DNA from: Pseudomarimonas arenosa
GTDB taxonomy: Bacteria; Pseudomonadota; Gammaproteobacteria; Xanthomonadales; Xanthomonadaceae
DNA: 63,337 nucleotides
NCBI RefSeq assembly: GCF_014841215.1
Contig: NZ_JACYTR010000004.1
Coordinates: forward strand, 126,494-189,830
Direction of reading: 5' to 3'
Shown here: positions 29,764 through 38,387 of the stretch, one piece after another
Layout of the letters: the number at the start of each line of letters is the position of its first letter
Numbering within the stretch: position 1 is the stretch's first letter
The notes under the pieces: model-generated
Databases searched by the model: none
What the model saw: only the letters and a program-made list of their open reading frames with translations
Told to the model about the DNA's origin: nothing
Position numbers and translations under genes: made by a program

Positions 29764-31641
29764 GTGTACCCAGCTGTGGGTGAGCTTCCCACGAAAGCCG
29801 ACCCGGCAGAGATCTCCTGGCGTTGGCCGTTGCTGACACTGACTGCAATCAGCCTGCTGAAGTTCTGGTTGGCGGTCGACTTGCCATTGTTCGGTGACGA
29901 GGCGTTCTATTGGTGGGAGTCGACCCAGCTGGCGCCGGCCTACGATGACGTGCCGGCAGCGACCGCCTGGTTGATCGCGGGTTCCACGGCTCTGCTTGGT
30001 CACCACACCTGGGCCGTGCGTCTGCCCTTCCTGCTGCTGGCCCTGGTGTCCTGGGGCGTGTTGGTCGCCAGCGCCCGCGAGGTGGCTGGGAAGCAAGCGG
30101 CCGTCTGGGCTGGCTGGCTCGGTGCCCTGTTGCCGCTGTTTGCTGCCAATGGCCTGCTGGCGCTGCCCGATGTGCCGCTCAATCTGGCTCTGTTGCTGTG
30201 CCTGTATGGGTTGCAGCGCGCTCTGCGTCAGGCCGCTGCTGCCGAGCTGTGGCTGGCGGCTGGATTGGCGCTGGGGTTTCTGAGTCACTACCGCTTTCTG
30301 GTGCCGTTGCTTGCCGCCGCGTTGTGGTTGCTTGTAAGTCGTGATGGTCGCGCGCTACTGACGCGGCCGCGGTTGCTGTTCTCGGCAGTGCTCGCCAGTG
30401 TCATCGGGCTAGCGCCTCTGCTCTGGCAGCAATGGCAAAGTCAGGCCGCTGGACTTAGCTTTCAGTTCAGTGAGCGCCATCCTTGGTCGTTTCAGATCGA
30501 GCATCTGCTCGATCCGCTGGCCCAGGCGCTGATTACCTCGCCGATTCTCTATGTGGTGCTGGTTCTGGCTGGCCTGCTGGGTTTGCGATCGCAACTGACG
30601 GCCGTGCGCATGTACGCCGCGCTTGGGCTGTTGCTGCTGCTCGTTTACTGGCTGCTGGGCGCGTTTGCCGACGCTGAACGTAGCCGCATGCATTGGCCGC
30701 TGCCTGGCTATCTGGCCTTGATCGTGCCGCTGGCCACGCGTTGGTCTGAGTCAGTCACCGTCTGGCGACGCTGGCGGGCGCCGGCCTTGTGCTTGGCTGG
30801 ACTCTTTCTGCTGCTGGCAGTGTCGTATCTGCAGTGGGTTGCCCGAGCGCCGGAACATCTGGTGCGCTGGCAGCTGTATCCCAGCAATTTCTCCGGCGCA
30901 GAAGGCATCGTGCAGGAAGTCGGCCAGCATTTGCAGGGCATGCCGCCGGATACCTTGATTGTGGCCGATCAGTTCATGTTGGCCGCGCAACTGCAGTTCG
31001 CGCTGCCCGATCGCAGGGTATTCAGTCTGGATCATCCTCTTAACGCCAAACATGGACGGCGAACCGTTCTTGCTGCGCTCAAGCGTGACCAGCTGACGCT
31101 GGCAGCGGAGCGAGTCGGACATGATCTGTTGCTGGTCAGCGAGCTCAGTGCCACTCGCCTGCGCCAGCGGCCGGAGCACTATCGGCGTCTGTGTCAGGAG
31201 TTCCCTGCTGCTCGTCAGGTCGGCGATCGCTGGGTCGATCATGGCAGCAAGCGCTACCTGCTGTGGCAGGTCGAGGCCGAAGCGGCCTCCGAGCACAACT
31301 GCCTGCCGCCGCCGCTGGCCTATGTCGGTCTGCCGCAGTGGAACGCCAAGCTCGGAGCCACGGCGTCGTTGATAGGCTGGGCGATTCGCGATTGGCGGGG
31401 CATTGAAGCACTGCGAGCCCAGGCAGGTGAACAAGAATTGCCACTGCAATACGGCCAGCCGCTTCCCAGCCTCAGCGAGATCCTGCCTGGGCTCGACGAC
31501 CCGAATCATCCGCACCTCGGCTTCGAAGTGTCATTGGCCGGACTTCCCGCCGGGGCACACTGGGTGCAGTTGCAGGCTCGAGATCCAGCTCTTGGATGGA
31601 TCGTAGTGGCCGAATGGCCAGTGCGCATCAAGCGCGAATAA
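29764..31641 (+). CDS. PMT/ArnT-family glycosyltransferase
   Basis: A 625-residue integral membrane protein with about ten hydrophobic helices in the first 370 residues and a soluble C-terminal half. The FGDEAFYWWESTQLAPAYDD segment carries the acidic catalytic motif of GT-C dolichol/undecaprenyl-phosphate sugar transferases; SHYRFLVPLL and RMHWPLPGYLAL are also typical. Such enzymes move sugars from undecaprenyl phosphate onto lipid A or protein. The acceptor is unknown. Start GTG at 29764; no upstream ATG in frame. It is followed by a transposon-like repeat. Confidence 0.85.
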   Translation: MYPAVGELPTKADPAEISWRWPLLTLTAISLLKFWLAVDLPLFGDEAFYWWESTQLAPAYDDVPAATAWLIAGSTALLGHHTWAVRLPFLLLALVSWGVLVASAREVAGKQAAVWAGWLGALLPLFAANGLLALPDVPLNLALLLCLYGLQRALRQAAAAELWLAAGLALGFLSHYRFLVPLLAAALWLLVSRDGRALLTRPRLLFSAVLASVIGLAPLLWQQWQSQAAGLSFQFSERHPWSFQIEHLLDPLAQALITSPILYVVLVLAGLLGLRSQLTAVRMYAALGLLLLLVYWLLGAFADAERSRMHWPLPGYLALIVPLATRWSESVTVWRRWRAPALCLAGLFLLLAVSYLQWVARAPEHLVRWQLYPSNFSGAEGIVQEVGQHLQGMPPDTLIVADQFMLAAQLQFALPDRRVFSLDHPLNAKHGRRTVLAALKRDQLTLAAERVGHDLLLVSELSATRLRQRPEHYRRLCQEFPAARQVGDRWVDHGSKRYLLWQVEAEAASEHNCLPPPLAYVGLPQWNAKLGATASLIGWAIRDWRGIEALRAQAGEQELPLQYGQPLPSLSEILPGLDDPNHPHLGFEVSLAGLPAGAHWVQLQARDPALGWIVVAEWPVRIKRE

Positions 31642-31660
31642 TCGACCAGACTTGCCGGGC

Positions 31661-32086
31661 TAGCAGGCTGCTTAGCCCGGCTATTTCATGAGGGGGCGTG
31701 GATGATCGCCGAGGACTTCGCGCCGAGTGCAAGGCCCACTTGGACGAGATCGGGACGCGATTGCCGCGTTGTTGTTCGGCTTCTGTCGCAGCTACGCGGG
31801 ACTGGTGCCAAGGACCTCGGGGCGAATGCCCCGCGTTGCCGCGCAGCGGCCGACCGAGCGTAGCGCACGCGGGAAGGGCCATGGATGGCCCTGCTCTGGG
31901 AGCGAGGAAGGCGCAGGCTGCGTAGCAGCCGTTGCCGCGCAGCGGCCGACCGAGGGCCGTGCCAGCGACGAAAGACCGCGAACACGTTGTCATCCAGTGA
32001 GAACTGCCCGAGAACGTTGCTGTGCCTGGGCTCGCGGTGTCTTTCGGCGCGACCTCACGAAATAGACTCATTTCAGCGGCCTGCTA
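31661..32086. mobile_element. MITE-like repeat, copy A (composite)
   Basis: A 426-bp non-coding element between the glycosyltransferase and maf genes. The left end, CCCGGCTATTTCATGAGG at 31676-31693, nearly matches the 18-bp end of copy B; the right end has CCTCACGAAATAG at 32053-32065. The outer ends TAGCAGGCTGCT and AGCGGCCTGCTA extend the inverted repeat. The right 120 bp align with copy B, diverged. The middle holds a 25-bp direct repeat (31834-31858 and 31930-31954) flanking about 70 bp absent from copy B. The last 3 bp are the maf stop codon. Confidence 0.65.
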
Positions 32087-32656
32087 CGGTAGCTGAAACC
32101 CCGCCGTACGTAGCAGGCGCGACAGCGCGATAAGAGGCAGTCCAGTCAGGGCCGTCGGGTCCTGAGTGTCGATGGCTTCGAACAGGCTGATGCCAAGCCC
32201 CTCGCACTTGAAGCTGCCAGCGCAGTCGAGCGGTTGTTCGGCCTGAACATAGCGTTCCACCTCGGTACGCGAGAGCTGTCGAAAGCGCACCACGGTGGTG
32301 TCGAGATGGGTGAATCCTGACTCACCGTGGCGAGCCACGACCAGAGCGGTAAAGAAGTGAACCTCTCGCCCGGAGCAGCCCAGAAGCTGCTCAACTGCGC
32401 GTTCCATCGTGCCCGGTTTGCCGAGCGCCTGATCGTCAAGGCTGGCGGACTGATCGGAGCCGATTACCCAGGACTGCGGCTGCATGTCGGCGACCGCCTC
32501 GGCCTTGGCTTGGGCCAGACGCAGCGTCATCGCCGAAATCGACTCGCCGGGCAGGCGCGCTTCATCCACCTCCGGCGGTATGCATGAAAATGGCAGGCGC
32601 AGCCGCTCCAGCAGCTCCCGACGATAGCGCGAAGTCGAGGCCAGAATTAGCTGCAT
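32084..32656 (-). CDS. Maf-like nucleotide pyrophosphatase, YceF type
   Basis: A 190-residue house-cleaning pyrophosphatase. The start MQLILASTSRYRRELLERL and the SCIPPEVDEARLPGES, WVIGSDQSASLD and LDCAGSFKCEGLGISLFE segments match the YceF subfamily, which hydrolyses 7-methyl-GTP. The ATG at 32656 gives the canonical start; in-frame TTG at 32677 overlaps the upstream gene's stop (TTGA) and GTG at 32671 is also possible. The stop codon coincides with the outer end of repeat copy A. Confidence 0.88.
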   Translation of the reverse strand: MQLILASTSRYRRELLERLRLPFSCIPPEVDEARLPGESISAMTLRLAQAKAEAVADMQPQSWVIGSDQSASLDDQALGKPGTMERAVEQLLGCSGREVHFFTALVVARHGESGFTHLDTTVVRFRQLSRTEVERYVQAEQPLDCAGSFKCEGLGISLFEAIDTQDPTALTGLPLIALSRLLRTAGFQLP

Positions 32657-32673
32657 CCGCTCAGGAGTCACGC

Positions 32674-33174
32674 TCAATCGTTGTCGCCGGCTGCCGTTCG
32701 ACGCAGGGCTGCCGGCTCGCGTGCTTCCTGCTCTTCCACCGCACGTGCCGCTTCGGCCAGTTCGGCGCCGGCGCTTTCCAGCTTGCGAAGACCAGCGGCA
32801 ATCTGCTCATGCGAGCGGCGCAGGGCAGTGACCGCCTGGCGCAACTGTGGATAGCTGGCGGTGGGAGCATGCTTGGCAATCCAAAGTCGATGTTCAAGAA
32901 GATTGCGCAGACCCTGCTGCACCGGTCCATCGGCCTCCAGAGAGGCCTGCGCCACCGCACCGATATCCGGTGCCACCCGGCCTACGACATCGCGCATCTT
33001 GGCCATTCGCGTACGCGCTTCGTGCAGAACGCTCTCCAGGTTGTCGGCGCCGTCGAGCAGGGCGATCAGCGCGCTGTGGCGGCGCCGTTGTTGCCACAGT
33101 CCGACGCCAAAGCCAATACACAGGGCCAACAGCAGTGCGACGATCAGCAGAAGAAGGTTGGTGTATTCGCTCAT
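32674..33174 (-). CDS. Membrane-anchored coiled-coil protein, unknown
   Basis: A 166-residue protein with one N-terminal transmembrane helix (residues 6-27, NLLLLIVALLLALCIGFGVG) and a long, Glu/Arg/Ala-rich helical remainder likely to form a coiled coil (about 35-155). I recognise no family. It overlaps the maf gene and shares its strand. Orientation would place the helical part in the cytoplasm. Function unknown. Confidence 0.65.
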   Translation of the reverse strand: MSEYTNLLLLIVALLLALCIGFGVGLWQQRRRHSALIALLDGADNLESVLHEARTRMAKMRDVVGRVAPDIGAVAQASLEADGPVQQGLRNLLEHRLWIAKHAPTASYPQLRQAVTALRRSHEQIAAGLRKLESAGAELAEAARAVEEQEAREPAALRRTAAGDND

Positions 33175-33226
33175 GGTTCGTTCCTCACGCGCTCCAGTCT
33201 GCCGCAGCCGCTTACCGCGGGCAAAC

Positions 33227-34270
33227 TCAGTCGCCCGACTCCGGGCTGCGCCGAACCGGCAGAGGCACGTTGCAGACTTCGATGCGGCCCACCTTGTTGA
33301 CGAACCAGTCTTCGTGGCGGAAGCGTCGGGCCTCGATAAGCTTGGCGAACGAGGCAGATTCGGTGCTGAGGCGCTGTCGGCGTGGTCGATCGGCGGTGTC
33401 GATCTCGCTGGCCAGACGAATGCGCTCGATACTCACCCGCTGCTCGGGTTTCTCGTAGAAGCCCAGCGGACCGGTGCCGCGGGATAGGGTGGTCAACACC
33501 GACATGCCCTCGATAACCCGGCCGACCAGGGTGATGTTGCGGTCCAGGTGCCGTGGGCTGTGTCCGCTCACCACATAGAGTTCCGATCCTTTGCTGCTAT
33601 CGGCTTCATTCCCGCGGCCGGCGCCTACCATGCCGTAGCAATGCAGCAACCAGGCCCGTTGACTGTCACGTCCCACCGGAAAGCCGAGGCTGAAACCAGT
33701 CTCGGCTGCATAGGCGTCGGGGTCGGGAATGGCCTGCCACGGGAGTGCCTGGCGTTCTCGATCGAACTCAGCCGGTAGTTTGGTCTTGGCCTCACCCAGC
33801 GAGCGACGCTTTGCTTCATCCTCTTCCGGGTCGCCCCATTGCACGACATAGTTTTCCTGTGCTCGAACGATGGCCAGCCCGTCCCAGTAGTGCTGCCTGG
33901 CCAGCTGCTGAATGTTCTTCACGTGCTGCGGCGCGAAAGCCTCGGCGAGTTCGATCAGTACCCGGCCGCCGTTGACGTCCATCACCAGAAGGCGATCGTC
34001 CGCGATGGTGTGCCAGTCGGCATCGGGCGCGGATTCGAGAACTGCGGCCGTGGTCAGGGGCGGCTCGGGTTTGGCCTCGGGAGAGACCGATGCGCACTGA
34101 TCTTCGCGCGCCCGCTGGTGCCCCGGAACTCCCTCCCCGATGTTCGGGGAGGGCTGGGGTGGGGTTAGGGAGCCGGTCTTCTCCTGCCCAGGGGTCTCGC
34201 GAAGCGAGGTTCCTGGGTAGGCGGCAGCTTGCACGGCGAGAAGCAAGGCCAGACTGGTCGAAATCATCAT
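33227..34270 (-). CDS. Periplasmic cyclophilin-type peptidylprolyl isomerase
   Basis: A 347-residue secreted protein. The signal peptide is MMISTSLALLLAVQAAA; the cyclophilin domain spans about residues 90-285, with VLIELAEAFAPQHVKNIQQL, YYWDGLAIVRAQ-like segment, GMVGAGRG and SELYVVSGHSPRHLDRNITLVG. It would accelerate prolyl isomerisation in envelope protein folding. Residues about 34-48 (LTPPQPSPNIGEGVP) are encoded by a palindromic intergenic-type repeat inserted in frame between signal peptide and domain. Catalytic arginine conservation is unclear, so activity is not certain. Confidence 0.82.
   Translation of the reverse strand: MMISTSLALLLAVQAAAYPGTSLRETPGQEKTGSLTPPQPSPNIGEGVPGHQRAREDQCASVSPEAKPEPPLTTAAVLESAPDADWHTIADDRLLVMDVNGGRVLIELAEAFAPQHVKNIQQLARQHYWDGLAIVRAQENYVVQWGDPEEDEAKRRSLGEAKTKLPAEFDRERQALPWQAIPDPDAYAAETGFSLGFPVGRDSQRAWLLHCYGMVGAGRGNEADSSKGSELYVVSGHSPRHLDRNITLVGRVIEGMSVLTTLSRGTGPLGFYEKPEQRVSIERIRLASEIDTADRPRRQRLSTESASFAKLIEARRFRHEDWFVNKVGRIEVCNVPLPVRRSPESGD
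34127..34170. repeat. Palindromic repeat inside the cyclophilin gene
   Basis: CCCTCCCCGA-TGT-TCGGGGAGGG (perfect 10-bp stem, 34131-34153) followed by CTGGGGTGGGGTTAGGG. This resembles the dispersed CTCACCCCAACCCTCTCCC-type intergenic repeat found across proteobacteria. Here it lies inside a coding frame without breaking it. Confidence 0.6.
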
Positions 34271-34320
34271 CGTCCCTCGGGGGCAGGAACGAGAGATTAT
34301 GCGACGAAGCGCAGCGTTAG

Positions 34321-34566
34321 CCCGGATATTTCATGAGGGGGCGCGGATGATCACCGAGGACTTTGCGTCGAGTGCAAGGCGCGACGAGCCCAAGTGGTGG
34401 GCCCACTTGGGCGAGAAGCAACGCGGCAATCGGCGCAAAGGACCGGTGAGGGCCGTGCCAGCGCCGAAAGATCGCGAACACTCTGTTATCTCAACACCAT
34501 CGGTCGAAACTCTCGCCCCGCTTGGAATTGCCGGATCTTTCGGCGCGACCTCATGAAATATCCGGG
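34321..34566. mobile_element. MITE-like repeat, copy B (complete)
   Basis: A 246-bp element with perfect 18-bp terminal inverted repeats, CCCGGATATTTCATGAGG (34321-34338) and its complement (34549-34566), flanked by GTTAG on the left and TTAG on the right. There is no ORF of size. Inside are two more stems: CCCAAGTGG/CCACTTGGG and the 13-bp GCGCCGAAAGATC/GATCTTTCGGCGC pair near the right end. The right 120 bp are identical, inverted, to the copy at the window end. Structure suggests a non-autonomous transposon moved by a transposase encoded elsewhere. Confidence 0.78.
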
Positions 34567-34728
34567 TTAGCGTAGGGAGGGCCTGTGCCGACCAAGCCCA
34601 GCAATGAGGCGCGCCGTACAGCGATGGCTCCGGCGAGATAAGGCCTTGGCAATCTTGGCCGCAGCTCAGCCGCCGGCGGGCTGGGCTTCGTCGGCTCGGC
34701 AGTTGCCCATCGAGAGGCGCGCTTGTGC
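34567..34728. other. Intergenic remainder before srkA end
   Basis: 162 bp between the right end of repeat copy B and the srkA stop. I see no ORF, promoter or clear hairpin beyond a GC-rich stretch. Confidence 0.5.
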
Positions 34729-35736
34729 TCAGATGCGTTGATTCGAGAACGGGTGCATGGGCTCTTGCAGCAGGGCGAGCTGCTCGCGTAGCTGTTGCAG
34801 AAAGCGCTCCCAATGCGGTCGCTCGGCGAACCACGGAAAGGCCAGCGGGAAGGCTGGGTCGATCCAGCGTTGGCAGACCCAGGCATGAAAGTGCAACAGG
34901 CGTTGCGCCCGCAAGGCTTCAGTCAGCAGCAGTTCGCGCTCATCGAACTCACGGAACTCGCGATAGCCGCGCAGCAGCCATTGCCACGGCTGGGCGTCGG
35001 TCGAATGCTCGCCGGCGACCAGCATCCACAGATCCTGTACCGCGGGACCTGTCAGGCAGTCATCCAGGTCCAGCAGGTGGATCACCTCGTCGATCGCCAG
35101 CACGTTGCCGGCGTGGCAATCACCATGCAGGCGAATCAGAGCCGGGTCGGCCCATTGCCATCGCGTTTCGACCTGATCGAGCAATCGATCGCCGATGTCG
35201 GCCAACGAATCCTTCAGCGACTCCGGTATCAGTTCAGAGTCCAGCAGCGCATCCAGCGGTTGATCACCGTAGGCTTCAATATCCAGGTGTGGCCGATGCC
35301 GGAAGGTCTGCTGAGCGCCGACATTGTGCAGTCTGGCCAATTGGCGCCCGATGCTGATCAGCACTTCGCGGCGCTCCAGATCGGGGGCGCGACCGCCGAC
35401 GGAGGGAAACACGGCCACCCGGTAAGGTCCAAGGTGGTGCAGGGAGCGGCCGGCGATCGACAGTGGCCCGACTACCGGCACCTCGGCCGCTGCAAGTTCG
35501 GCGCTGAACGCATGTTCCTCGAGGATCGCTTCGTCACTCCAGCGGGCGGGGCGGTAGAACTTGGCCACCAGTGCGCGGTTTGGCGATAGCGAGCGCAGAC
35601 GAAACACGCGGTTTTCATAGCTGTTCAGCGCCAGCAGGCCGCCATCGCCATGAACATCAAGTTCCGCCAGACGATCGAGCACCTCAGCGTGGGTAAGCTC
35701 GGCAAAGGGCAGTCCGCCGCGGGCATCGGCAGTCAT
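34729..35736 (-). CDS. srkA: Stress response kinase A (YihE/SrkA)
   Basis: A 335-residue aminoglycoside-phosphotransferase-fold protein kinase; E. coli SrkA counteracts MazEF-type death under stress. Motifs are LNSYENRVFRLRS and LVAKFYRPARWSDEAILEEH (ATP-binding Lys), LIRLHGDCHAGNVL (catalytic loop) and LLDLDDCLTGPAVQDLW (Mg2+ Asp). ATG at 35736 overlaps the upstream methyltransferase stop (ATGA); the longer frame is rejected. Confidence 0.93.
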   Translation of the reverse strand: MTADARGGLPFAELTHAEVLDRLAELDVHGDGGLLALNSYENRVFRLRSLSPNRALVAKFYRPARWSDEAILEEHAFSAELAAAEVPVVGPLSIAGRSLHHLGPYRVAVFPSVGGRAPDLERREVLISIGRQLARLHNVGAQQTFRHRPHLDIEAYGDQPLDALLDSELIPESLKDSLADIGDRLLDQVETRWQWADPALIRLHGDCHAGNVLAIDEVIHLLDLDDCLTGPAVQDLWMLVAGEHSTDAQPWQWLLRGYREFREFDERELLLTEALRAQRLLHFHAWVCQRWIDPAFPLAFPWFAERPHWERFLQQLREQLALLQEPMHPFSNQRI

Positions 35737-36365
35737 TCCGGCGGGGCTTCCAAGCCATCCAGCCTGGGCAGCAGGGCCGGCGTGGCGTAGCAATGTGGGC
35801 CAATCTGGCGAAGGCCGGCGTCAGCGAACCAGCGTCGATACTGCGCCGGGCGCCGGGCGATGAAGCCGATATCATCGCCTTCCGCGCCGTCGCCGGCGCA
35901 GAACATGTCGGCGAATACCAGACCATGACAGAGCTCAGCGAAACCGGACAATCCGCGCTTCAATTCCGCAGTCGCGATGTAGTGCAGGGCATCGCTGCAG
36001 ATCAGCAGGTCAACGCTGTGCGAGAAGCGGAGTTCGGCCAACTGCGCGAATCGGGCCAGACCGATGTCGCGTGAGCGTCCGAAGCGGCGCACGGCGTACT
36101 CGCTGCTGTCCAGCCCTTGATACTGCAGCGTCGGGCGCAGCTTCAGCAGCGGCGCTCGCCAGCCCGCTTCTCCGCAGCACACATCCAACACCCGTCGCAC
36201 CGGTTGGCCGAGCAGGAACTCGGCCATCGACACCGCCAGGGCGGCCTTGCGTTCGGTGATCAGGCGCCGCTCACGGGCCTCGGCGCCTCGATACCAGCGG
36301 TCGAAGTAGGCGCGGTCATAACATTTGCCTGAGTCGGTTTTGCGACTCAATCGAGCTTGCCTCAT
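35733..36365 (-). CDS. Class I SAM-dependent methyltransferase
   Basis: A 210-residue protein with a Rossmann SAM-binding motif I, VRRVLDVCCGEAGWRAPLL, an acidic ribose-binding YQGLDSSEYAV strand, and DLLICSDALHYI at the motif IV position. The N-terminus YDRAYFDRWYRG resembles small-molecule or lipid methyltransferases. The substrate cannot be assigned. It is translationally coupled to srkA and lies 33 nt downstream of phaZ on the same strand, so these three may be one transcript. Confidence 0.8.
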   Translation of the reverse strand: MRQARLSRKTDSGKCYDRAYFDRWYRGAEARERRLITERKAALAVSMAEFLLGQPVRRVLDVCCGEAGWRAPLLKLRPTLQYQGLDSSEYAVRRFGRSRDIGLARFAQLAELRFSHSVDLLICSDALHYIATAELKRGLSGFAELCHGLVFADMFCAGDGAEGDDIGFIARRPAQYRRWFADAGLRQIGPHCYATPALLPRLDGLEAPPE

Positions 36366-36398
36366 TGGCCCTGGATCCGCGACGTGCTCGGCACGTCT

Positions 36399-37652
36399 TC
36401 AGTGCGGATTGTGCGCGGCGCGGCGAATAAATTCAGCCACCTGCGGGTATACCACATCGCGCCAGCGGCGACCGCTGAAGATGCCATAGTGGCCTGCGCC
36501 GTCCACCGTGATGTGCTGCTTGCGCTGGGGGGCAATGCCGCGGCACAGATCATGCGCCGCGCGGGTTTGGCCCAGGCCGGAAATATCGTCCAACTCACCC
36601 TCGATGGTGAGCAGGGCGGTGTGCTGAATCGCCTCCGGCTGAACCCTTTCGCCGGCAACTTCCCAGCGTCCACGTGGCAGCAGGTGCTGCTGAAACACGA
36701 TGCGGATGGTGTCGAGGTAATACTCAGCAGCCATGTCCAGCACGGCGTTGTATTCGTCGTAGAAGCGGCGATGGGCTTCGGCGTCTTCTAGATCGCCGCG
36801 GGTGAGGTCGATATAGAAATCCCAGTGTGAACGCGCGTGGCGTCCGGGATTCATTGCCACAAAGCCGGTGTGCTGCAGAAAACCCGGATACACCAGGCGT
36901 CCGGCGCCCGGATAGTTATTTGGCACCGGGTGGATGACATTGCGCTGAAACCAGCTGAGCGGCTTGGTGGTGGCGAGATTATTCACTGCGGTCGGACTTT
37001 GTCGGCTATCGATCGGACCGCCCATCAGGGTGACGCTGAGTGGCGTCTTCTCGCCGCGAGCCGCCAGCAGAGAAACAGCGGCCAGCACCGGTACAGTGGG
37101 CTGGCAGACCGAGACGATATGCAGATCCTCGGCACCGATCTGGCGAATGAAGTCCTGAATATAGGCGATGTAGTCGTCGAGGTGGAAAGCACCCTCAGCC
37201 ACCGGCACCATGCGGGCGTCGATCCAGTCGGTGATCCAGACCTTGTGGTCGGCCAGCATGGTGCGTGCGGTATCGCGCAGCAGGGTCGCGTGGTGACCGG
37301 ACAGCGGCGCAACGATCAATACTTTGGGGTCGTCGCGCAGATCACGAATCACTCGCTCATCGTCGCTGTAGCGCTTGAAGCGCAGCAAACGGCAGAACGG
37401 CTTCTTCGCCGCTTCCAGCTCCACGACCGGCAGCTCGTGGCCGTGGGCCAGCACGCTGCGGATACCAAATTCGGGTTTCTCGTAGTCTTTGCCGATGCGG
37501 TAGAACAACTCGTAGGCAGCAGCCATTCGGTCGGCGCCCGGCAATTGCGCCAGCCAGCTGCCTTTTGATCCCAGCACGCGGGCCATGGCGTCGGCCCCGT
37601 GTACCCAGGGACTCATCCAGGCGCGCGACATTTCGTGAAACTTGTAAAGCAT
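36399..37652 (-). CDS. phaZ: Intracellular polyhydroxybutyrate depolymerase
   Basis: A 417-residue depolymerase mobilising storage PHB granules. The N-terminus MLYKFHEMSRAWMSPW is typical of the Ralstonia PhaZ1 type. The nucleophile is Cys183 in IVSVCQPTVPVLAAV, the same residue number as the known Ralstonia nucleophile; likely His is in DGAGHYGIFSGRRW. No signal peptide, consistent with an intracellular enzyme. Divergent from glutathione peroxidase. With phaB at 14.5 kb it implies PHB metabolism. Confidence 0.93.
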   Translation of the reverse strand: MLYKFHEMSRAWMSPWVHGADAMARVLGSKGSWLAQLPGADRMAAAYELFYRIGKDYEKPEFGIRSVLAHGHELPVVELEAAKKPFCRLLRFKRYSDDERVIRDLRDDPKVLIVAPLSGHHATLLRDTARTMLADHKVWITDWIDARMVPVAEGAFHLDDYIAYIQDFIRQIGAEDLHIVSVCQPTVPVLAAVSLLAARGEKTPLSVTLMGGPIDSRQSPTAVNNLATTKPLSWFQRNVIHPVPNNYPGAGRLVYPGFLQHTGFVAMNPGRHARSHWDFYIDLTRGDLEDAEAHRRFYDEYNAVLDMAAEYYLDTIRIVFQQHLLPRGRWEVAGERVQPEAIQHTALLTIEGELDDISGLGQTRAAHDLCRGIAPQRKQHITVDGAGHYGIFSGRRWRDVVYPQVAEFIRRAAHNPH

Positions 37653-37806
37653 CGGCAGGGTCCTGCTCGATCGTGTTGCGCTGCATCATGCCATGATTCG
37701 ATGTACACGCCGTGTTATTTGTCACGATTTGCCATCAATCGATTTGGCGTAGCCCTGCGCCTGCTGGAGCCGCATAATGAGCCATTCCTTTCGCTCCGGA
37801 GGCCCA

Positions 37807-38286
37807 ATGACCACCGTATACGACTTCAAAGCCAAGGACATAGACGGCAAAGAGACTTCGTTGGCCGACTACAAAGGCAAGGCGATGCTGGTGGTGAACA
37901 CAGCCTCCAAATGTGGCTTCACCCCGCAATACAAGGGCTTGGAGAAACTGCATCGCGATTACGAGTCGAAAGGGCTGGTGATACTTGGGTTTCCCTGCGA
38001 TCAGTTCGGCCATCAGGAGCCGGGTGATGAAGAGGAAATCAAGAACTTCTGCTCACTGTCCTACGACGTCAGCTTTCCGATGTTCTCCAAGATCGAGGTC
38101 AACGGTGACAAGGCCCACCCCCTGTTCAAACACCTGAAGAAACAGGCCAAGGGCATCCTCGGCACCGAAGTGATCAAGTGGAACTTCACCAAGTTCCTGA
38201 TCGACAAGAACGGCAAGGTGGTGCGCCGCTATGCGCCGACCGATACCCCGGAAAGCATCGAAAAGGATCTGGCTGCGGTGCTTTGA
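37807..38286 (+). CDS. Glutathione peroxidase-family protein
   Basis: A 159-residue thiol peroxidase of the GPX/BtuE family. The peroxidatic Cys is residue 36 in VVNTASKCGFTPQYKGLE; a second Cys64 is in LGFPCDQFGHQEPG; the Trp-Asn pair is in IKWNFTKFLID. Bacterial members often use thioredoxin rather than glutathione. ATG at 37807 is preceded by GGAGG at a good distance; the in-frame ATG at 37777 is less likely. It ends at a hairpin shared with cheV. Confidence 0.92.
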   Translation: MTTVYDFKAKDIDGKETSLADYKGKAMLVVNTASKCGFTPQYKGLEKLHRDYESKGLVILGFPCDQFGHQEPGDEEEIKNFCSLSYDVSFPMFSKIEVNGDKAHPLFKHLKKQAKGILGTEVIKWNFTKFLIDKNGKVVRRYAPTDTPESIEKDLAAVL

Positions 38287-38309
38287 GGTCTCAGAATTCT
38301 TAACTATGG

Positions 38310-38328
38310 GGTGTGCCTTGGGCGCACC
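38310..38328 (+). terminator. 3' hairpin of the peroxidase gene
   Basis: GGTGTGCC-TTG-GGCGCACC: an 8-bp stem with one pair that would be U-G in RNA, 23 nt past the stop. It is almost identical to the hairpin behind cheV (64-82) and has the same orientation relative to its gene. It lies between convergent gpx and proA. No T-run. Confidence 0.5.
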
Positions 38329-38387
38329 GCTGTGAATCGATGTTGCCAAGAACAAGTGCTGCGGCCATGCCCGATCGCTGCCTGGCA

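Noticed and set aside
31727-32065. Short ORFs within repeat copy A
   Set aside because: Arg/Ala/Cys-rich frames in both strands of a palindromic repeat, not kept in copy B.
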